A stretch of 64,000 bases of DNA from Billgrantia tianxiuensis. Lineage in GTDB: Bacteria; Pseudomonadota; Gammaproteobacteria; Pseudomonadales; Halomonadaceae. Both the position numbers and the translations under genes were made by a program. Shown in pieces: positions 45,548 through 53,915 of this stretch (within the stretch, counting starts at the first letter, position 1; each line of letters starts with the position of its first letter). The notes below the pieces were generated by a model that saw only the letters and a program-made list of their open reading frames with translations, made no database searches and was not told the origin of the DNA. The stretch spans positions 2,666,001 through 2,730,000 of the forward strand of contig NZ_CP035042.1 of assembly GCF_009834345.1 (NCBI RefSeq), written 5' to 3'.

Positions 45548-46948
45548 ATGCCCCCTTCCCCCCTGCTGCGGTCGCTGCGCGAACAGGCCGCCGCGCTGCG
45601 TGATGGCACGCTCAGCGCCACCGAGCTGGCCGAAGCCGCCTGCGCGGCCTATGCCAGCCGAGGCAAGCACGACAATGCCTACCTCACCTGGCAGGGCGAG
45701 GCCGCCCTGGCCTTTGCCCGCGCCACCGATGCCCTGATTGCCCAAGGAGGTAATAGCGGCGCACTGATGGGCATCCCGGTATCGATAAAGGATATCTACG
45801 CCGTACCGGGGCTGCCCACCTACGCCGGCTCATCGCGCCGGCTACCCCCGCACTGGGAGACACCGGGGCCGCTGGTGACGGCTCTGCTGGCCCAACTCCC
45901 CAGCTTGATGGGCAAGACCCACACCGTGGAGTTCGCCTTCGGCGGCCTGGGCACCAACGCCCATTGGGGCGCCCCCCGCAACCCATGGGATCGTGACACC
46001 CACCGCACGCCGGGGGGTTCCAGCTCCGGCGCGGGTGTCTCGCTCATCAGCGGTACCGCCAGCCTGGCACTGGGTACCGATACCGCCGGGTCGGTGCGCA
46101 TTCCCGCCAGCATGACCGGCGTAGCCGGTCTCAAGACCACGGCAGGTCGCTGGCCGGCGGAACGGATCGTACCGCTCTCCACCACCTTGGACACCCCTGG
46201 GCTCTTGGCCCGGCGGGTCGATGACCTGGCCTATGCCTTCGACGCCCTGGACGTCGACTTGAGCCCCCACCCCGCGAAGGTCCCCGCCATTCCCCATCTT
46301 GCCGACCTCACCTTCGGCATACCGCAGCGCTTCTTCTGGGACGACTGCAGCCCCGGCATCGCCGAGGCCGTGCAACAGGCCATTCGCCAGTTGGAAGCTG
46401 CCGGTGCGCGAATGGTAACGCTGGAACTGCCCAAAACCGACGAGGCGTACGAGCTGTTCCAGCAAGGCGGCCTGGCCGCCGCGGAGTTGGCCGCTTTCCT
46501 GCGGATGGAGCTGCCGGACATGCTCGAGACCCTGGACCCCAACGTCGCCGCTCGCGTCGCTGCCGCCGATGATATGCCCGCATGGGAGTATGTACGCCGT
46601 CGCGTGGTGATCGACCGCCTCTATCAGGCCGCAGCCGAGTGCATGGGCCAGGTAGACGCCGTACTGACCCCCACCGTGGCAATCACCCCACCGACACTCG
46701 AGAGCTTGCAGCCGGAAGGGGCCTATCCCAAGGCCAACATGAAGGCCCTGCGCAACACCGTCATGGCCAACTTCATGGGACTGTGCGGCCTGACGCTGCC
46801 GGTCGGCCAAGACGACGCCGGCATGCCCGTGGGCCTGCAAGTACTCGCCGGTCCCTGGCAGGATGCACGCCTGCTGGCCATCGGCCAGGCCATCGAAGCC
46901 AAGCTGGGCACTGGGCTCGATATATTGGGCGAACCTCCAATCGTTTGA
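45548..46948 (+). CDS. Amidase signature (AS) family amidase
   Basis: A 466-aa amidase of the AS family (Ser-cisSer-Lys triad). The Lys lies in GIPVSIKDIYAVPG. The Gly/Ser-rich loop GGSSSGAGVSLISGTASLA at about residue 155 carries the other catalytic residues. LGTDTAGSVRIPASMTG holds the nucleophile. AAGGAGACGCGCC precedes the ATG. Probably the last enzyme of the amide cluster, hydrolysing an aliphatic or carbamate amide. Resembles allophanate hydrolase and GatA-like amidases, but there is no GatB partner. Confidence 0.87.
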   Translation: MPPSPLLRSLREQAAALRDGTLSATELAEAACAAYASRGKHDNAYLTWQGEAALAFARATDALIAQGGNSGALMGIPVSIKDIYAVPGLPTYAGSSRRLPPHWETPGPLVTALLAQLPSLMGKTHTVEFAFGGLGTNAHWGAPRNPWDRDTHRTPGGSSSGAGVSLISGTASLALGTDTAGSVRIPASMTGVAGLKTTAGRWPAERIVPLSTTLDTPGLLARRVDDLAYAFDALDVDLSPHPAKVPAIPHLADLTFGIPQRFFWDDCSPGIAEAVQQAIRQLEAAGARMVTLELPKTDEAYELFQQGGLAAAELAAFLRMELPDMLETLDPNVAARVAAADDMPAWEYVRRRVVIDRLYQAAAECMGQVDAVLTPTVAITPPTLESLQPEGAYPKANMKALRNTVMANFMGLCGLTLPVGQDDAGMPVGLQVLAGPWQDARLLAIGQAIEAKLGTGLDILGEPPIV

Positions 46949-47019
46949 AGACAACCCCACCATGCCGGCCCGGCTATGCACTGCATGGCCGGCCGGCACT
47001 GCTTCCTCAATGGCGCAAG

Positions 47020-47218
47020 CCGCGTCTCCCGTCCGCTGGGCCTCAAGGTTGGGCCTAAAGGTAGGTCTCGTGCCGCGTCACGCGGCCCTACTCGAGCACG
47101 CAGTTCACCCCCCGCCTCCCTCGTCCACATAAGCCTCACACACTCACGATCCCTTGCGCGAAGACTGATAGAACGCCTTGTCATCCTTCAGCGCCACCTC
47201 GGGCAGGGTCTGCACTGA
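47020..47218. repeat. Degenerate copy of the XRE-tail/FadR-3' block
   Basis: 47020-47131 resembles 38622-38722 (LGLKVGLVPRHAALLEHAV on the plus strand, with a small internal duplication of GLKVG). 47100-47218 on the minus strand resembles the 3' part of the FadR gene at 38694-38855, including the GCAGGGTCTGCA segment. It has no intact frame. This region and the MITE fill the 444-bp gap between the amidase and the solute-binding protein gene; no intact gene is seen. Confidence 0.7.
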
Positions 47219-47219
47219 G

Positions 47220-47298
47220 GGAAACACTGCACAAATGCCTACGCGAGCGAATCGCTGCGTTGCGCTTCATCTCGCTCGTCAATTTGTTCAGCGTTTCC
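47220..47298. mobile_element. 79-bp MITE-like element with terminal inverted repeats
   Basis: Left end GGAAACACTGCACAAAT and right end (reverse complement) GGAAACGCTGAACAAAT match at 15 of 17 bases. The element is flanked by the 4-bp direct repeat TGAG (47216-47219 and 47299-47302). It is too short to encode a transposase. The ends and 4-bp duplication resemble IS5-family elements, so it may be mobilised in trans. It truncates the degraded FadR copy. Confidence 0.65.
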
Positions 47299-47392
47299 TG
47301 AGGGCTCGAAGGTATCCGCTGTCGTGCTCTCTTGTTTCGGCAATATACTGGGCAGCGAGAAACCAGCCAGCTAACAAGACGTTAACTACACA

Positions 47393-48661
47393 ATGAAAAC
47401 GATATGTCGTCATGCCCTACTCTTGGGGCTGCTGATACCCCAAGCCTCCTCTCTCGTCATGGCGGATCACCAAGCCGATGCCACGGTATATCACTGGTGG
47501 GTATCCGATGGAGAACACGCCAGCATCAAGGTGATCCAGCAATATATCGAAGCACGCGGCATGCATTGGCAGGATCGCGCCATTGCCGGAAGCGGCACCG
47601 CCCGCTTCGGCGATGTATTGAAGGCAGCCGTCGAAGCCGGCGAGCCGCCCATGGCCTCCCAGGTCATCGGTTACGACATTCATTACTGGGCAAGCCGAGG
47701 CGAACTGGTCAACCTGGACGATATTGCCAGGGAACAGGAATGGGACGAGGTGGTGCCGTACGGCATTCAGACCTTGTCGAAATACGAGGGCCACTGGTAT
47801 GCCGCCCCGATCAATACCCATTCGACGAACTGGTTATGGCTCAATGGCGATCTGTTCCGCCGCTTGGGTGGCGTTGCCCCCGACACATGGGAAGACCTGC
47901 TTTCCATGCTCGAAGAAGCGCGCAAACTGGATATCGTCCCACTTGCCATAGGGCATGAGGCCTGGGAGCATACGCTGCTGTTCGAGGCCGTGGCTGCGGG
48001 CGCTGGCGGTGCCGAATTCTACCGCAGGGCCTTTCTGGAACTCGATCCAACGGCTCTGGATGAAAACCTGCTACTGGCAATATTCCAGCGCATGAGTCAA
48101 CTGCGGGAATATCTGGATGAAGACTTTTCCCGGATCACCTGGAACCAAGCCACGCGACTCATTCTTTCCGGCGAAGCCCTGTTGCAGGTACAAGGCAGCT
48201 GGGTGGATGGCGAGTTTTCCTATTACGGCTATATCCCCGGGCAGGACTACGCTTGTTTCCGCTTCCCCGACACTCAAGGGATGTTCCTCTTCAATAGTGA
48301 TCAATACATGCTGTTCGAGCAGGGGCCTGGCGACGAGGAGGCTCGCAGGGAGTTCGTGAGCACCTTGATGGATGTCGACTTGCAGCGTGACGTGAACGTT
48401 TCCAGTGGTGCGGCCCCCGCCAGGGTCGATGTGCCGGGAGATGCCTTCAACCCCTGTGGCAGACAAGCCATCAGCGATATGCGCAGCACCAATATGCGCC
48501 GCACCTTGATGGGGTCCATCGCGATGGGCAATGCCAACCCGCCGGAAGTGAAAAACGCCATCTATCAGGTGGTAAGCGATCACCTCTATGGCCGGATCGA
48601 TGACGAAGAGGCCGTGCACCGTCTAAGAGAGGCACTCATGAATCATTCAGCCGGACGCTGA
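47393..48661 (+). CDS. Family 1 extracellular solute-binding protein (sugar type), probable sensor partner
   Basis: A 422-aa periplasmic protein with a signal peptide (residues ~1-24, MKTICRHALLLGLLIPQASS). It has an SBP_bac_1 sugar-binding fold: VYHWWVSDGEHASIKVIQQY, KYEGHWYAAPINTHSTNWLW, LLQVQGSWVDGEF. No ABC permease or ATPase genes are adjacent. Instead, four bases later begins a hybrid histidine kinase. It may therefore present a sugar to the kinase, not a transporter. No clear ribosome site precedes the ATG at 47393. Confidence 0.8.
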   Translation: MKTICRHALLLGLLIPQASSLVMADHQADATVYHWWVSDGEHASIKVIQQYIEARGMHWQDRAIAGSGTARFGDVLKAAVEAGEPPMASQVIGYDIHYWASRGELVNLDDIAREQEWDEVVPYGIQTLSKYEGHWYAAPINTHSTNWLWLNGDLFRRLGGVAPDTWEDLLSMLEEARKLDIVPLAIGHEAWEHTLLFEAVAAGAGGAEFYRRAFLELDPTALDENLLLAIFQRMSQLREYLDEDFSRITWNQATRLILSGEALLQVQGSWVDGEFSYYGYIPGQDYACFRFPDTQGMFLFNSDQYMLFEQGPGDEEARREFVSTLMDVDLQRDVNVSSGAAPARVDVPGDAFNPCGRQAISDMRSTNMRRTLMGSIAMGNANPPEVKNAIYQVVSDHLYGRIDDEEAVHRLREALMNHSAGR

Positions 48662-48665
48662 TGAC

Positions 48666-51029
48666 ATGCCGCGTTTCCTCATCAACCTTTCGTTGACGGT
48701 CAAGATCATCTGCCTGGTTGGCCTCTTGGGTGCGCTGGCGATCGCGATCACTCTCTACTCGCTGCTCAACCTCTATGAAGTGGATAGAGACTATCGGGCA
48801 TTGATCGACAAAGAGGCCCAGGCCTCCATGTTGATCAACAATGCAGCGCTCGAACTCAGCGATGCCAGCCGACTGGTCTTCGCCGTGCTTACCGAGCAGG
48901 AAGCCGACAAGATGCGGGCCGTACAAGAAGTGCTGGATGAGCATCAGGCGCGATTCCTCGGGATCGTATCCGAGGCGCGCCCGCTGCTGAGCGCCCAGGA
49001 CCAGGCCTTCGTGCGGATCATGGAGCAGCAGACCCAGGTATTCGCCCTCGCCGCCGAGATCGTGGAATGGGCCGCTCGCTGGCGGGGAGACAGGGCACTC
49101 AACGTCATCCATCAACGGTTCGATCCCGCCCTCAACGCCCTGAAGGGTGACATCGCGACCATACACGATCGCACTGTCGCCCATTACCAGGCCACCTCCG
49201 CCCATCTGAGCTCGACGACCCGGGCCACCCTGCTCAACACCTCCCTGGCGTTCGGGTTGGCGTTGATCGGGGTGATTGGCTTGGCCGCCTACCTCTCCGT
49301 GACCCATATCTCACGGCCGATCGTACAGTTGACCCGAGGGATGGGCCGCTTGACCCATCGCCAGTATCAGCAGCGCATCGACTACACCGATCGAAACGAC
49401 GAAGTCGGGCAAATGGCCCAGGCGATGGAAGTGTTCCGCGATACCCTGGAACGCGCCGAGCATCTGGAACTCGCGGCGGAAGCCGCCAAGGCGAAGGCCG
49501 CCTTCCTGGCCACCATGAGCCATGAGGTCCGCACCCCGATGAACGCCATTCTCGGTCTCGCCCGGCAAGCCCTGAAACATCCACTCGAGCCACGACAGCG
49601 AGAGCGCATGGAGAGAATCGTCCATGCCGGCGAGCACCTCCTGGGTATCATCAACGATATCCTCGATTTCACCCGCCTTGATAGCGGCCACCTCAGGATC
49701 GAGAGGATTCCCTTCGCGCCGGGCCTGCTGCTGAAAGAGATGCGGGGCATGCTGGAAGAAAAGGCCCAGGAGAAGAATCTCGAGCTAACTTGCGAATTCG
49801 ACGCCGAGATGCCCAGGTTGCTGGGCGATCCTCTACGGATCAACCAGATTCTGCTGAACTACACCCACAATGCAATCAAGTTCAGTAACAGCGGCGAGAT
49901 CAAGGTCCGCCTGGTGGTCGAGCAATCGGCTACCGGTTTACCCTGGTTATACGGTGAAGTGATCGATCAAGGCATCGGCATACGGGCGGAGGATCAGGAG
50001 AGGCTGTTCACTCCATTCGAGCAGGCCGATGCTTCCACTACGCGCAAGTTTGGCGGAACGGGACTAGGACTGGCCATCTCCCGCAGCCTTGCTGAGCTGA
50101 TGGAAGGAAGTGTCGGCGTCAGAAGCGTCCCTGGAGAAGGCAGTGTCTTCTGGTTCAGGGTCCGCGTTGATATCGAGTCTGCATCGGAGCGTCCGGCGCA
50201 CAGCAAGATGCCGGTCAATCCCAGGCAACTGGTCGGGATGCGGCTCCTGCTGGTCGACGATACCGAGGTGAACCGCCTTCTCGCTGCCGAATTGCTGCAG
50301 GAAGCCGGCCTCGAGGTCGAAACGGCGGTCGATGGGTTCGATGCTCTGAACAGGCTGGCCGAGAAGGAGGATGGCTACTTCGATGCCGTGCTGCTCGATC
50401 TGATGATGCCGGAACTCGATGGAATGGAAACGTGCCGTCGGATCCGGCAGCAAGCACGCTTCAAGCAATTACCGGTCATTGCGGTTTCAGCCAATTCAAG
50501 CGCCAGGGATATCCAACAGTGCCAGGCGGTTGGCATGAATGGGCATGTGGCCAAACCCATCGATGAAAGGCAGTTATGGCAGGTGTTGGTGAACTGCCTG
50601 ATCGGCAAGGACATCACCGTCACTGACGACAAGCCCCTGTCGCGCGATGCCATGACTGCTGCGGTGTTCGATCCCCAACCGCTGTCGAAGCTTCAACAGC
50701 GCATACCGGAAGCGCGTTTTGCACGGGTGCTTTCCATGTTGGTGAAGGACTGTCGCCAACGAGCAGAAGAGATTTACCGCCTGGCTCAAGAAGCACGCAC
50801 AGAGCCGCTGCGCCAGCTTTCCCATGACATGATCGGCACCGCAGGCCATGCAGGGATGAAGCGCCTTGCCGAGCAGGCGGCACAACTCAACCAAGCATTA
50901 CACGACGGCGACCAAGCAGAGACGATTTGCCTCGCCTTGCAGCTTCCCGACCTGGTAACCGAAGCGTTGGACGTGCTCGAACAAACCTTCCGTGCCTGTC
51001 TCGAACCTAACAGCGAGGAACCGACTTGA
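48666..51029 (+). CDS. Hybrid histidine kinase with HAMP, HisKA, HATPase, REC and Hpt domains
   Basis: A 787-aa inner-membrane sensor kinase. Two transmembrane helices (~10-34 and ~187-212) enclose a helical periplasmic domain. A HAMP linker comes next, then HisKA with LATMSHEVRTPMNAILG (phospho-His ~286). HATPase_c has N- and G-boxes (NYTHNAIKFS, KFGGTGLGLAIS). A receiver has phospho-Asp ~578 in LLDLMMPELDG. A C-terminal Hpt has His ~720 in QLSHDMIGTAGHAGMKR. This is a TorS-like phosphorelay. It lies between a solute-binding protein and a REC-GGDEF gene that overlaps by four bases. Confidence 0.92.
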   Translation: MPRFLINLSLTVKIICLVGLLGALAIAITLYSLLNLYEVDRDYRALIDKEAQASMLINNAALELSDASRLVFAVLTEQEADKMRAVQEVLDEHQARFLGIVSEARPLLSAQDQAFVRIMEQQTQVFALAAEIVEWAARWRGDRALNVIHQRFDPALNALKGDIATIHDRTVAHYQATSAHLSSTTRATLLNTSLAFGLALIGVIGLAAYLSVTHISRPIVQLTRGMGRLTHRQYQQRIDYTDRNDEVGQMAQAMEVFRDTLERAEHLELAAEAAKAKAAFLATMSHEVRTPMNAILGLARQALKHPLEPRQRERMERIVHAGEHLLGIINDILDFTRLDSGHLRIERIPFAPGLLLKEMRGMLEEKAQEKNLELTCEFDAEMPRLLGDPLRINQILLNYTHNAIKFSNSGEIKVRLVVEQSATGLPWLYGEVIDQGIGIRAEDQERLFTPFEQADASTTRKFGGTGLGLAISRSLAELMEGSVGVRSVPGEGSVFWFRVRVDIESASERPAHSKMPVNPRQLVGMRLLLVDDTEVNRLLAAELLQEAGLEVETAVDGFDALNRLAEKEDGYFDAVLLDLMMPELDGMETCRRIRQQARFKQLPVIAVSANSSARDIQQCQAVGMNGHVAKPIDERQLWQVLVNCLIGKDITVTDDKPLSRDAMTAAVFDPQPLSKLQQRIPEARFARVLSMLVKDCRQRAEEIYRLAQEARTEPLRQLSHDMIGTAGHAGMKRLAEQAAQLNQALHDGDQAETICLALQLPDLVTEALDVLEQTFRACLEPNSEEPT

Positions 51030-51958
51030 TATCTACCTGGCACAGAAGGTTCTGCGACCCGGAGAGCCGTCAGAAGGTGCTGCTTGTCGAGGACGTCGAA
51101 CTGAACAGGGAGCTGGCTGCGGTTGAACTGGAGGAACTCTGCACCCTGATCCCGGCGGCAAATGCCGAACAGGCTTGGGAACTGGCCTTGACGCAGCATC
51201 CAGACCTGATTCTATTGGATGTCTGCCTCCCGGGGATGAGCGGGTTCGAGCTTTGCCGAAAACTCAAGGCCGAGCCTCTCACCCATGACATCCCGGTCAT
51301 CTTCCTCACCGTACTGGGCAAAGAGCAGGATGAAGAAGAAGGGTTGAACCTAGGCGCCCTGGACTACATCCGCAAGCCATTTTCACCTCCCATCCTCCGG
51401 GCCAGGGTTCGCAATCACCTGCTGATGGAGCGGCAACGCAAGCAGCTGGCCCTATGGTCACAGGTAGATGGACTGACCGGGGTTGCCAACCGCCGCACCT
51501 TCGACCTCCAACTCATGCGGGAGTGGAAACACCATCTGAACCATAAGCAGCCGCTGGGGCTGCTGCTGATCGATGTGGACGAATTCAAGGCGTTCAATGA
51601 CCATTTCGGCCACCTTGCCGGTGACGAGGTACTGCGTAAGGTCGCCCTGGCCTTGAGCCGTTGTCTGCATCGGAGTAACGATTTGGTGACCCGCTATGGT
51701 GGCGAGGAGTTTGCCGCCCTGCTTCCACACACCAACCGCCAGGGCATGAACCACTTGGCCGAAACCATGCGGGCGGCGGTACGCGATCTCGACATCGAGC
51801 ACCCCGTATCGACCGCGGCCTCTCACCTGAGCGTCAGTATCGGAGGAGCCAGCCTGGTACCCCAAGAGGATACCGAAGGGGCTCACGAACTGATCGTCCT
51901 CGCCGACAAGCAACTGTACTTGGCCAAGGCAGCGGGACGAAACAGGGTCATCCTCTGA
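51026..51958 (+). CDS. Response regulator with GGDEF domain (diguanylate cyclase)
   Basis: A 310-aa PleD-like regulator. Residues ~17-135 form a receiver with phospho-Asp ~65 (LILLDVCLPGMSG) and the conserved Lys in DYIRKPFSPP. The C-terminal GGDEF domain has the active signature RYGGEEFAAL and an RSND I-site five residues before it, so it should make c-di-GMP with product inhibition. DGLTGVANRRTFD is the substrate-binding start of the domain. The ATGA overlap with the kinase gene indicates coupling and a dedicated phosphorelay. Confidence 0.93.
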   Translation: MISTWHRRFCDPESRQKVLLVEDVELNRELAAVELEELCTLIPAANAEQAWELALTQHPDLILLDVCLPGMSGFELCRKLKAEPLTHDIPVIFLTVLGKEQDEEEGLNLGALDYIRKPFSPPILRARVRNHLLMERQRKQLALWSQVDGLTGVANRRTFDLQLMREWKHHLNHKQPLGLLLIDVDEFKAFNDHFGHLAGDEVLRKVALALSRCLHRSNDLVTRYGGEEFAALLPHTNRQGMNHLAETMRAAVRDLDIEHPVSTAASHLSVSIGGASLVPQEDTEGAHELIVLADKQLYLAKAAGRNRVIL

Positions 51959-51985
51959 GGGGAAGATCGCGCATTCCACCTTCAT

Positions 51986-52008
51986 GTGTTATCATCGGAT
52001 GATAACAC
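51986..52008. promoter_or_regulatory. 23-bp perfect palindrome upstream of the toxin-antitoxin pair
   Basis: Arms GTGTTATCATC (51986-51996) and GATGATAACAC (51998-52008) around a central G. It ends 17 bp before the GTG start of the tumE-like gene, over the likely promoter. The second gene of the pair encodes a DNA-binding antitoxin, so it is the likely autorepression operator. Confidence 0.75.
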
Positions 52009-52025
52009 CGTGAGCTGAGGTAAAA

Positions 52026-52385
52026 GTGTCAGATGAAAAAACAACAGATCCAGGTCTAGAAGTCCTTTTAGACCTTAATGGTGAGGTCTTCCCTATGGAG
52101 GATGGATATTGGACAAAGTTCGAGGCTTGGAAGGTCGATTCTAGTGAGCAAATTCCTCATGGGGTGAGATACTCCATAACCCTACATGACAAGCACAACA
52201 AAAGAATACTTGGGTATGACAACGCTCACGCTATAAAGCCTAAAAGAAGGAACTATTCGGCAAAAAAGAAAACATGGGATCACAAACACAAAATGGAAAG
52301 CGTCGAAGATTACGAGTTTGAGAGCGCCGGCAGGCTTCTGGAAGATTTTTGGAATGAAGTTGAAACCATATTGGCTATGAAATAG
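52026..52385 (+). CDS. TumE-family toxin (toxin-antitoxin system)
   Basis: A 119-aa protein. Residues VLLDLNGEVFPMEDGYWTKF and HGVRYSITLHDKHNKRILGY, then a Lys/His-rich stretch and the FESAGRLLEDFWNEVETIL tail, are the pattern I associate with TumE/DUF6516 toxins. The start is GTG at 52026 with TGAGG before it. The gene is A/T-rich compared with its neighbours, a sign of transfer. It precedes its putative DNA-binding antitoxin by seven bases. Family assignment is from memory of the pattern. Confidence 0.72.
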   Translation: MSDEKTTDPGLEVLLDLNGEVFPMEDGYWTKFEAWKVDSSEQIPHGVRYSITLHDKHNKRILGYDNAHAIKPKRRNYSAKKKTWDHKHKMESVEDYEFESAGRLLEDFWNEVETILAMK

Positions 52386-52392
52386 GTGTGAG

Positions 52393-52794
52393 ATGAAAAC
52401 TAAAGTCATGACAGTAGGCATCATCTCAAAAGAAGATTATCGCAAACGCACTATCGCCATTGCAAAAGGCGAGTATAAGCCAAAGAAAAACGAACCAAAA
52501 ATATGGTTCGAATCTATCGCCTCTATGGCTCAGGTTCTTAACAGCGACAACCAAGAATTACTGAGAACAATAATTCATAACAAACCACGCTCCATCTCCG
52601 ATCTTGAAAAAATAACGTCAAGGAAAAAATCCAATCTTTCCAGGACATTAAAAACTCTCGAGAAATATGGAATAGTTGATCTGAAGAAGGAAGGTGGTAA
52701 GGTTATACCGGAAGTTAAGGCAACGGACTTTAATGTCCGGTTTGGGCTCCACTACAGCCACCCAGTGAATGGTGAAAAAACCTTAACTGTTTGA
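52393..52794 (+). CDS. HVO_A0114/TumA-type DNA-binding antitoxin
   Basis: A 133-aa protein with a C-terminal winged helix-turn-helix (residues ~50-105: RSISDLEKITSRKKSNLSRT, LKTLEKYGIVDLKKEGGKV) of the MarR/ArsR kind. The basic N-terminal part has YRKRTIAIAKGEYKPKKNEP and WFESIASMAQVLN. This matches the HVO_A0114 putative DNA-binding family that pairs with TumE. A/T-rich like its partner. It presumably neutralises the toxin and binds the palindrome at 51986-52008. Confidence 0.75.
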   Translation: MKTKVMTVGIISKEDYRKRTIAIAKGEYKPKKNEPKIWFESIASMAQVLNSDNQELLRTIIHNKPRSISDLEKITSRKKSNLSRTLKTLEKYGIVDLKKEGGKVIPEVKATDFNVRFGLHYSHPVNGEKTLTV

Positions 52795-52795
52795 T

Positions 52796-52858
52796 TTTTA
52801 TGCCAAGAAGCTCGAGGTCTACCCCGTCGCCATGATCGGGATCAGCTACAGCTTTTAA
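52796..52858 (+). pseudogene. C-terminal remnant of an outer-membrane protein
   Basis: Right after the antitoxin stop, an open frame reads FYAKKLEVYPVAMIGISYSF then stop. Alternating residues and a terminal Phe are typical of the last beta-strand of an outer-membrane barrel. GC content jumps back to the host level. The toxin-antitoxin pair may have replaced or interrupted the rest of that gene. Too short to name. Confidence 0.4.
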
Positions 52859-52880
52859 ACGCTAACGCTGTAAAGAAAGC

Positions 52881-52905
52881 GGCCGGGACAGCCTGCGTCC
52901 CGGCC
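52881..52905 (-). terminator. Terminator-like hairpin
   Basis: Arms GGCCGGGAC (52881-52889) and GTCCCGGCC (52897-52905) with a 7-nt loop lie 9 bp past the glycosyltransferase stop. On the minus strand the stem is followed by GCTTTCTTTA, a broken T tract. Confidence 0.65.
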
Positions 52906-52914
52906 ATCGAGGCC

Positions 52915-53715
52915 CTACTCCACCACCTCGCGCTTGCGCACCACATCGACCTGGTATTGCTCCTGGGTCCACTTGCCCTGGGGCTTGTCCATGTACTGGA
53001 AGTACTCATTGGTGAAGTTGCCCTGGTTGCAGGTATAGCGGTAGGAAGCGGTGCGGATCTCGTCGCGCGGCAGCACCTGGTTGTACACGGTGGGGCCGGT
53101 GAGGTGGAAGATTCCCATCTCCTCATCGCTCTCGATGTTGGCGTAGATCGCCTCGATCACCTTGTGCAGATGCGGGTTGTCGGGCTTGCTGGCGATGAAG
53201 TAGTTGCTGATATCGCCCCGCTTGGTGGTGACGAACAGCTCCTCCATTTCCGGCTTCACGATCCGCGCCAGCGGCCAAACGGCGTGGCCGTCGATATCCA
53301 TGTAGACCCCGCCGTGCCGCTGCAGCACCAGCACGCGCCAGAAATCGGCCTGGGCCGCGCCCACCTGCAAGCGTGAATAGGCTTCAAAGATATCCGCCGG
53401 GTAGTTCTGCTCGATGAACGCGGCCCGTGCCTCGGTGATCAAGAAGCGATATTCGAAGCTCGGCGCCATCAGCCGGTTGAACAGATAGTTCAGGTAGACC
53501 GGTAGCGTAGCCTTGTCGGTGAAGTTGGTCTGCCACAGGATGCGTGGCACCTTGGCCTCGGCCGCGCGCTTCGACCTCCACCAGGGAGCGGCACGCTCGG
53601 GAATGGTGAAGCGCTTGTTGGGAAAGAGAAAATGGAAGCCGTAGGAAGCCAGCTTGGTCACGTTGGCCAGCAGTTTCACCATCCTGGCAAAGGCCAGTAC
53701 GCCAATGTTGTTCAC
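52915..53715 (-). CDS. DXD glycosyltransferase (capsular/polysaccharide type), copy 1
   Basis: A 266-aa cytoplasmic glycosyltransferase of the GT32-like, sugar-binding DXD family. The donor-binding motif is HGGVYMDIDGHAVWP. KVPRILWQTNFTDKATLPVY is the usual N-terminal segment and ADFWRVLVLQRHGG leads into the DXD. The proposed GTG start at 53715 has GAGGGG upstream; ATG 53682 is an alternative. A paralog of exactly the same repaired length is at 61046-61844. It stands alone here, away from the polysaccharide genes at 58.7-64 kb. Confidence 0.85.
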   Translation of the reverse strand: MNNIGVLAFARMVKLLANVTKLASYGFHFLFPNKRFTIPERAAPWWRSKRAAEAKVPRILWQTNFTDKATLPVYLNYLFNRLMAPSFEYRFLITEARAAFIEQNYPADIFEAYSRLQVGAAQADFWRVLVLQRHGGVYMDIDGHAVWPLARIVKPEMEELFVTTKRGDISNYFIASKPDNPHLHKVIEAIYANIESDEEMGIFHLTGPTVYNQVLPRDEIRTASYRYTCNQGNFTNEYFQYMDKPQGKWTQEQYQVDVVRKREVVE

Positions 53716-53915
53716 TCGCTTCCCCTCTTCATGGATACCCCAGCTACGACACGCCCCAGCCCACGCGGTTCCGGGAAGCCGATAACCTACCATGCCAGCC
53801 TCCACTCCAACGGGGAAAATAGAGAGATTTTTCAACGCTTTCCGTCTAGCAAGCAAAACCGGCTTAGGGCATTCGAGCCACCAAGCCAACGCTCGGAGCC
53901 CGCTCCCACCGGGAT

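Noticed and set aside
46949..47392. Short open frames in the gap between the amidase and the solute-binding protein
   Set aside because: They come from the degraded XRE/FadR copy and the MITE; none has a ribosome site and family-like sequence.
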